In this document: in pieces, positions 57,731 to 64,000 of the stretch
Numbering within the stretch: position 1 is the stretch's first letter
How the letters are laid out: every line of letters starts with the position of its first letter
From: Cristatella mucedo
Taxonomy: Eukaryota; Bryozoa; Phylactolaemata; Cristatellidae
DNA length: 64,000 nt
Direction of reading: 5' to 3'
NCBI GenBank assembly: GCA_009760855.2
Contig: WPIO01000207.1
Span: 1-64,000, forward strand
Made by a program: the position numbers and the translations under genes
Notes under the pieces: model-generated
Told to the model about the DNA's origin: nothing
Database searches by the model: none
Seen by the model: only the letters and a program-made list of their open reading frames with translations

Positions 57731-58126
57731 AAGTATAAAGATTATTTTCATTGTGTCGTTTGTGATAGAATCGGGTGTCCGTCCGAAAGCCGCTTAGGCT
57801 TGGCGTACAGAAACATACTGAAACTCATACTTGGTTACAGAAAACGCTCCGCGTGTGGCACACTAGCTTTGTGTGTGCTTGTGCAGCTTTGTTGAGCTGC
57901 AGATGGAGACGCATTCTTGCATACATGCACACCACCATCGTAGAATCTGCTGTCATTTCTACAGCTTCTCGCGTGACTGCCCTGATGAGAAAATGACCTT
58001 TCGTGCCTGTGTGCCTTCAATTTTTTCTGCACCTCCGTCCGGTGCGATTTACTCCACGCAGGTGGCACAGTCAAGTACCGTGCTGCTTATTCGCCAATGC
58101 TTTCCCAATTTCATTATATTTGACAG

Positions 58127-58233
58127 GGTCTGGATGTTTTGGTAGCGTTCTGAAAGGCTTTTACAAAAAGAGCGGTCGCGAAATACCGGTAGCCATCAAG
58201 ACACTTAAGGATGAAGGTCTAGTGAACGGCAAG
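58127..58233 (+). CDS. SYK: SYK-like kinase exon 9: P-loop and VAIK lysine
   Basis: Two bases complete the glycine left by exon 8 and the frame reads GSGCFGSVLKGFYKKSG, the ATP-binding glycine-rich loop. REIPVAIKTLKDEGLVNGK follows, with the catalytic lysine. The acceptor is TTATATTTGACAG ending 58,126 and the donor GTAACA at 58,234. The exon ends in phase 0. Confidence 0.92.
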
Positions 58234-59550
58234 GTAACAATGCTTTTGCCATCCAGATATGCGTGACTTCTCACCGTCCCGAGAACTCACGAGTTAAGGC
58301 GCACAGGCAGCTGAGCGTTTAAGACTGTCTCTGTTCTCATTCGCACTCTGTCCGCATTTGTCGAATGATGTTTTGCAGTACATTGTTCAATTGCAGCCTA
58401 TCAGTGCTGTTGTGGATCATAGACGTTGCTCATCAGCTAGTGTAATGGCTTTTGAATCATGAAGCGTCAGTCGTATCCCGGTAGCAACAGAATTTTTACT
58501 GGTCGCTTGAAGCCTCTCATAACTAACAGATCTGTCCCCAAAAATGCCGCCATCAGGCCGTAGCCACAGTAGGTTCAATGTGTCCTTACGTTTTACTACC
58601 GGCCATACAATTGCTTTATAGCACTGATGCTGCTAAGAGTGCACTAGCTTAAAACTATTCAATAGTTTAACTATTACAAATTATCAAGATTCGAGTAAGC
58701 ATTTACGGTATGTAGCTGGGTGGACAACGTGGCTCTGCTAAAATGCCCATACTCGTTAAAAAGGTACCAGTTAAGAAAAATAATCTCACTAATCATAGAT
58801 TTTTTGAGATCACTTAGAAATGGCATGTTTACCTGTTCCTATGAATGGCTACGTATGATGAGTGGAACTTCGAGTGGAACCATTTTCTAAGCACGTTCTT
58901 AACTCCTTGAGCCTGCTTGTCATGCCTGAGGGGCCAACATTGGCTCGCTTTCAAGCTGAAAAATGGCAGGGCTGGGCAAAAATCCCCGGATTATGCCTTG
59001 CCTTGTCAAATGGACAAGATACTCAAATCTTGTCAATCAAACAAAAAGTGTCAAAACTGATAAGACTGGTATCTGAAAATATCAGTCATTGAAACTGTGC
59101 TGGTAAAATTTTGAGTAATACCAGGGCTTATGCTATGTGTGTCACTTCGGAGTTCACAATATGTCATGGCTTAGTAAATTGACTTGGTAAATTCACCTAA
59201 TCATTAGACCTCTTTGGTTAACGTTCAGTTTTAAGATATTGGGCAAAGGTTGTGTGGAACCAGCATGCAGTCTCAGGACTGTACACCTGTGTAGGTGTAG
59301 AGGTGCACTGTAAATGTAAATACAGTGTACTATAGATATACATGTACAGTCAGCCCCCGACTTAACCAAATTCAGAGATACTAACTGTTCCCCGGAAATG
59401 CAAAAACAATTGAAAATCAAAATTCCCTAAAAAATGTGTAAACAGCCGCATGTGGTCTATAGATTTGACACCAGAAATAGTAGCGGAAACAAATTGTCGC
59501 ATAAATTGTGGTTACTGACGGTTCTTCCGGGCTTGCATGCCTTGCTAGAG
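58234..59550. other. Kinase intron 9, no gene recognised
   Basis: Only short chance frames. Near 58,675 and 59,290 the sequence is AT-rich without clear repeats. Confidence 0.35.
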
Positions 59551-59551
59551 G

Positions 59552-60735
59552 TAAGACTCCGCTTGGTCCTGTTTTTTTCACGGTTTATACTCTCCGTCTT
59601 GCTGATGTGATTGCCAAGCACAATCTAGGCTTTCACTTCTATGCGGATGACACTCAGTTGTACCTTTGCTTTTATCCCTCCCAGCCTTCGAGCACCTCAA
59701 GTTCTCTCAACTCACTTGCTGCATGCATTGATGACATCCGCACATGGATGGTAGCAAATTTTCTAAAACTAAACGATGATAAAACTAACTAACTAGTTAT
59801 GGGCAAACCCAGTGTGACTCAGAGATTGGAAAGGCTGACTTTCAAAATTGGCTCTGCAAGCATATCTCCAGTTGAATCAGCTCGAAATCTAGGTGTCATA
59901 TTCCAAAGCGACCTCTCGTTAGACGACCACATCAGCTCCTCAGTCAAATCTGCCTATTTTCAGCTTCATAACATTGCTAAAATTCGGGCTTGTTTAGATA
60001 AGGATACCACGTCCAAGTTGGTCCATGCATTCGTGACATGCCGTCTCGACTTCTGCAACTCGCTGCTTACTGGCCTACCAGCATGTGCGATCAGGCGATT
60101 GCAGCTGGTGCAAAACTCTGCAGCTAGGCTTGTCTGTCGTGAGCGTCGCAGTTGCCGCATTACTCCACTTCTCGCCGACCTGCACTGGCTACCAGTCAAG
60201 CAACGGATTGACTTCAAGGTTTTGTCGCTCACTTGTAGGTCCCTTCATTCTATGGCTCTAGCCTATCTGTCAGATATACTACCCCATCAGGCCAAGCATC
60301 ATATCACCTGCTTTTCGGAATCCAACAGTCTAGAAATACCTCGTACAAACCTTAAATCCTTTGGAGACCGTGCATTTAGTTCGTATGCTCCCAAAGCCTG
60401 GAACTCCCTCCCGACCGGCGTCAGAACATCTCCTGACCTAACCACATTTAAAAGGAACCTAAAAACACACCTGTTTAGGACAGCATTTAGCGGGTCCCTG
60501 TGATTCTTTCTTGATGCGCTTATGAGTGCTGACACCGTGCATGCTGCCACTAACCACATTTGCATGCTGACCCTGCGCATGTCACCCCTAACCATGTTAT
60601 TCATTTTGTTTGTTTTTCAAGCATGATTTTTCCTACCATTCAATTGCATTTCACTTTGCAGCAAATTTAAAGCACCTAGAAAGAGATTAAGTTCTCTGAG
60701 GGCGCTTTATCAAGTGCATTATTATTATTATTAAG
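59552..60735 (+). mobile_element. L2-type LINE family 1, copy E, best-preserved 3' part
   Basis: It is 5'-truncated inside the RT domain and reads HFYADDTQLYLCFYP (catalytic DD intact) and LKLNDDKTN, then a TAA at 59,790-59,792. The rest is open from 59,799 to 60,503 (234 codons): RLTFKIGSASISPVESARNL, LLADLHWLPVKQRIDFKVLS and RAFSSYAPKAWNSLPTGVRT. The 3' untranslated part, hairpin (AAAGCACCTAGAAAGAGATT ... GAGGGCGCTTTATC) and ATT tail are complete. It is probably one of the youngest copies in the window. Confidence 0.9.
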
Positions 60736-61004
60736 AGTGTTTAGAGTGATCTCGTGCGTCCTCGTTTTTGCGTTACGATATTACCGTTTGTACTTTTTTT
60801 AATAATATTTACTTCTTATAATCTATCTTACTAGTTTATAAGCAAAAACTGCCACAACAGATATATGCGATGTATATGCTAACAGTCAAAATGTCCGAAA
60901 GCTGGGCTAGGCAGACTGGCAGTGATTTGACATGTTTTCTCTGCCTTGTAGGCTATCTAAGTACAGACTTGCCGAGCATCATCTATCTGTTTCCTTTTCT
61001 TTCT

Positions 61005-61168
61005 GAGCTGATTTCGCAGCCTCATTTGTATGGTGGCAGAAGAGCCTTAACGGCTATTACGAGCAATTGCTGTTGCCAATAGAGAATCGCACACTGCAAG
61101 ACACGAACCCACGACCTCGGTCGAAAAGAGCCAGCACCTTACCTCCGCTGGCCTATCACGGCCCTTAC
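61005..61168 (-). mobile_element. SINE family B, well preserved
   Basis: The plus strand runs from tail complement (AGCTGATTTCGCAGCCTCAT) through AACGGCTATTACGAGCAATT and CACGAACCCACGACCTCGG (B-box complement) to CTCCGCTGGCCTATCACGGC (A-box region and 5' end). Confidence 0.75.
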
Positions 61169-62320
61169 GAGAGACTGTGAGCGTTTTTTCTCCATAAGCT
61201 TTATGCTATCGTCCAGAAACTGTGGGCCTTCTCCAGGCGACAGCATTTCTAGAGGCTGCCCAACTGATTCAGTCATCTTTTTGATAGCTTCAAGGTTTTC
61301 TGCTATTTAAAGTCTGCCTAATGCTTTGCATCAAGCTTATAATGGCAAAGTTGTCGAGGTTCTATAGAATAATGGCATATTATTGCCCGAATTTCAAAAA
61401 TAAATCTGGCAATAAATTCAGTTTCTTTTAAACAAACTATAGTGTATATGAAGCTGCACACAATTATTCCTATACCAGATCCTTCGTATCGTGAGTGGAT
61501 CTGCAGCCCAACAAGGGTTATTCAGCCAATTTATACTTTCAGAAATACAATTTGCGGGTTCAGTCTTCGTGTTCTTTGGATCGTTTCATGAGTTATTACA
61601 ATCAGAGCTGTAACCTGCTTACCGGCCGACATCGTGATTATCGGGGACGTGCGCCCCCCCCCCCCCGATGTTCGAAATCACTTAATGAACTGGCAGTGCA
61701 GTATATAGCAGTCCTTTAGAAGCAGTTATTGTTGAAATTCTAGTATTTACCATAAGTTTTCCTAGCTTGTCTTTTCAGTCCGGAGATTTCATACGATCGA
61801 GCATTTGTGCGATTCTGTCGACTGATGGCTGGCCAGAATGCTCCCCTCAACATCAGGCATGCAGATATATTTATCCGCCTACCTGGGGAAAGTTTGTAAT
61901 GCAACTGCACCATTAGCTCTAAGTCAGATAAGGGTGATCGGAAATATAATTTCCAGGTTGTGTTCAATTGAAATTATTAAGATTATTTTGAAACAGATTT
62001 CGATTTGCGTTCTATAAAAATACTTCAGGTCCTGCTAAGGGCTGCTACCATTATGTTGGAAAGAACCATAGTTTTAGCGACTGAAGAAGCCATCCTGCTC
62101 TCTCGGATTTTAATTTGGTTCATCTCTTGCACTAATACTGGTTTAGGCTTTGCTGCCTATGCTGAACATAGGCTTCTAATCTACCACTTTTGCATACGGT
62201 AAGCCAGCTTACTGCCGAGAATACATAGGGATTTAGCATGTTGTCCAACTGGAAGCCATTGCCACCCAAACAAGGAGCGGTTGCACATTTTAAATTCTTT
62301 AAAAAACATAATTCATTATA
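61169..62320. other. Kinase intron 9, no gene recognised; poly-C run
   Basis: A C13 run lies at 61,654-61,666. Otherwise nothing is recognised. Confidence 0.35.
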
Positions 62321-62324
62321 ATAA

Positions 62325-62465
62325 TTCATAATTCATATAGCGCCCCAGGAGAACTTAATCTCTATTCAGGCGCTTCACATATGCCTTGGGACTCGAGCCC
62401 ACGACCTCAGCCACATCTTGGTCGAGGCGAGCACCTTAACCACTAGATCAAACCAGCTCGGCAAC
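62325..62465 (-). mobile_element. SINE family A, well preserved
   Basis: The plus strand shows ATATAGCGCCCCAGGAGAAC, GACTCGAGCCCACGACCTCA (B-box complement) and CCACTAGATCAAACCAGCTC (A-box complement). It ends about 118 bases before kinase exon 10. Confidence 0.8.
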
Positions 62466-62582
62466 AAATTAAATAAATTGAAGCCACCATATTTAAATAA
62501 AGTTGGTTGAGTGCTCCCCATCGATGTGCCACTCTTTTCCTAGGCTTGTGCCATTATCTGACTGTTCTGTTTTCCTTTGTAG

Positions 62583-62649
62583 GAGGAGATAATGAAAGAG
62601 GCCTGCATAATGGTTCAGCTGATGCACAAGCACATTGTCAGAATTATCG
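62583..62649 (+). CDS. SYK: SYK-like kinase exon 10: alpha-C helix
   Basis: The acceptor TTTTCCTTTGTAG ends at 62,582. The frame reads EEIMKEACIMVQL (with the alpha-C glutamate in KEACIM that pairs with the VAIK lysine) and MHKHIVRIIG. The donor GTACGT is at 62,650 and one base is left over. I did not find the following exon before the window ends. Confidence 0.9.
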
Positions 62650-63925
62650 GTACGTCTACTTAGGGTATCATCACCGATACCTTCGGTGCAGTCAGTGTAG
62701 AGAATTAGTGACTGCAACGTCGATGCCTCAGTCATAGAATAGTTATCATGTTAAAATGGCTCCTTCTTTTGACTGCACACTCCTGGCAGAGTGTTTATCC
62801 ATGTTAAAGTAAATATCCCAAACTGGCCGGTATGCTCGGTAATATCACACTGAAACTGTATGGTATGCAGCATTAGGATCCATTCGGCATTAGGATCATT
62901 TCAAGCATTAGGATCCATTCGGATCATCCATCTAGTTTGTCACTACAGAAGCATATGCAATTCCGTACTAGCTTGCGGACGTGTCTCCTGCATGCATTTA
63001 TGGTCTCGGATTGCTAATAACAAAGTTTGAGTGGTCCAACTGCATCTCTCAGGCGACAAGTCCAGCAGCAAGCTGCAGCTTTAGAGGGAAGAGTGCATCG
63101 TGCTCAAAGCAGCAGCAAACATTGGAATGCGCTGACTAACTTGTATCCGGTGCCATGCAGCTAGAGAAGCCTGCTGAGCGTCTGTTGGAGAGACTTCACG
63201 GCCATGTTTCCAAACAAAATCTCATTCGTCGTCATTTGCCAGAAACTAGTTACATTATGTGTTCACTTGGTTGTGATCTACTGCTGCATGTAACTCTCAA
63301 ATTTCAAATGAGATTAAACCGACCTCACGACATTCGATATAGGGGCTAGAGAGACTTGAAACATCTCTCCTCCTTAGACCGTCGGGGATGCCTTGTGCTA
63401 TCTGTACTAGCCCTAAATTCCATTACCCTTCCTCCGAAAATCCAGGCTTCGAGGGAAGGCCACCTAGCATAAAGCAACTGTTCTTGGTGGTCCATTTCAT
63501 CTCACTCATTCTTCTGTCCTTTGCATGACATTTAGACAGTCCGTTTGCCTTCCGATGATTCTAGCTTCCTCCCAGGTCTGCAAGTACAGATTTGTACGGC
63601 ACTCAGCGATCGCAGGCCAATGGGTCACAGTACCTGCTCCACAACCTTCACCAATCTCCACAATCTTCGCATCGGTCGGCGATTGACACTGCAGGATTGT
63701 GCGATTTCTCACTGCCTTTACAACCGACTGTCCCAGTGAGTTGTAGGAGCACTGCCATCGCCCGGCATATAGGCTCCGTTGAACGGGTTCCGGGTTTTAG
63801 GCTCTCATCATTCGACCTTGCCTTGGAATTTGCGTCCAGGTCAGGCTGAAATGCTTAAGGCAGCATCAGATGGGCACTTCTGTCGGCAGGTCTCGGTATG
63901 CATTATGCAGAGGGGCAGTAGAATG
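62650..63925. other. Kinase intron 10, no further exon recognised
   Basis: I looked for the strand that follows VRIIG in kinases and for the HRD and DFG regions and found none. The phrase GCATTAGGATCCATTCGG is repeated at 62,870-62,925. Confidence 0.4.
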
Positions 63926-63929
63926 TCTC

Positions 63930-64000
63930 AATGTATCAGGTACGATAGATTGATATTCTGCTTCAGTACTCAAATCGGCGACCTTGGTTGCGAAGAGTGA
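63930..64000 (-). mobile_element. SINE family B fragment cut by the window edge
   Basis: GACCTTGGTTGCGAAGAGTG corresponds to the B-box side of the family (compare 46,130). The remainder lies outside the window. Confidence 0.4.

Noticed and set aside
63155..63349. Next kinase exon beginning LEKPAERLLERL after a CATGCAG acceptor
   Set aside because: The splice site is acceptable but the text does not resemble the kinase strand that should follow VRIIG.

Overview
The window is eukaryotic, almost certainly from an invertebrate animal. It holds a gene cut into short exons by GT/AG introns, and the introns are full of L2-type non-LTR retrotransposons, tRNA-derived SINEs, an R2-type element, a Ty3/gypsy relic, a Tc1/mariner relic, a hAT-type MITE and several microsatellites. 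No bacterial operon structure is present. The species cannot be named from the sequence. All product names come from motif recognition by eye; no database search was possible.

Region 1 (about 1-12,500) is the strangest part. A coiled-coil gene family of unknown function appears as four pieces: a decayed 5' copy (2,660-3,262), one long open copy (4,290-8,217), an isolated 3' end (10,548-10,697) and a further 5' part (11,191-12,255). The two better 5' ends share an upstream segment with a TATA-like box. In the long copy, everything after about residue 165 has become a roughly 3.2-kb GC-rich triplet array of about sixty units, in which none of the six reading frames has a stop over most of its length. 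Between the copies lie AT-rich tracts with decayed genes. One is a recognisable Polinton/Maverick-type integrase; the others are unidentified and could come from the same kind of virus-like element.

Region 2 (about 12,500-33,600) is repeat-dominated: L2-type LINEs of two families, two SINE families, an R2-like relic, a Tc1/mariner relic, a foldback element, and satellites with 10-, 14- and 24-bp periods.

Region 3 (33,657 to beyond 62,649, + strand) is a SYK-family tyrosine kinase gene spread over at least nine exons. It encodes the N-terminal SH2 domain (exons 1-2), the C-terminal SH2 domain (exons 3-5), the interdomain-B linker (exons 6-8) and the start of the kinase domain (P-loop, VAIK lysine, alpha-C glutamate; exons 9-10). 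The remaining kinase exons lie outside the window. Intron phases agree at the junctions, except for ambiguity around a very small linker exon. Two in-frame stops, a TGA in exon 1 and a TAG in exon 2, interrupt the N-terminal SH2 part, so this copy may be inactive, mis-sequenced or differently started. Its introns carry full-length and truncated LINEs, a gypsy relic with a LINE inserted in it, the hAT MITE and long CT tracts.

Two points stand out besides the triplet array. The 187-bp hAT MITE at 50,613 closely resembles, from memory, the horizontally transferred SPIN elements. The SINE-A 3' tail copies the hairpin tail of the main LINE family, which suggests a LINE/SINE partnership.
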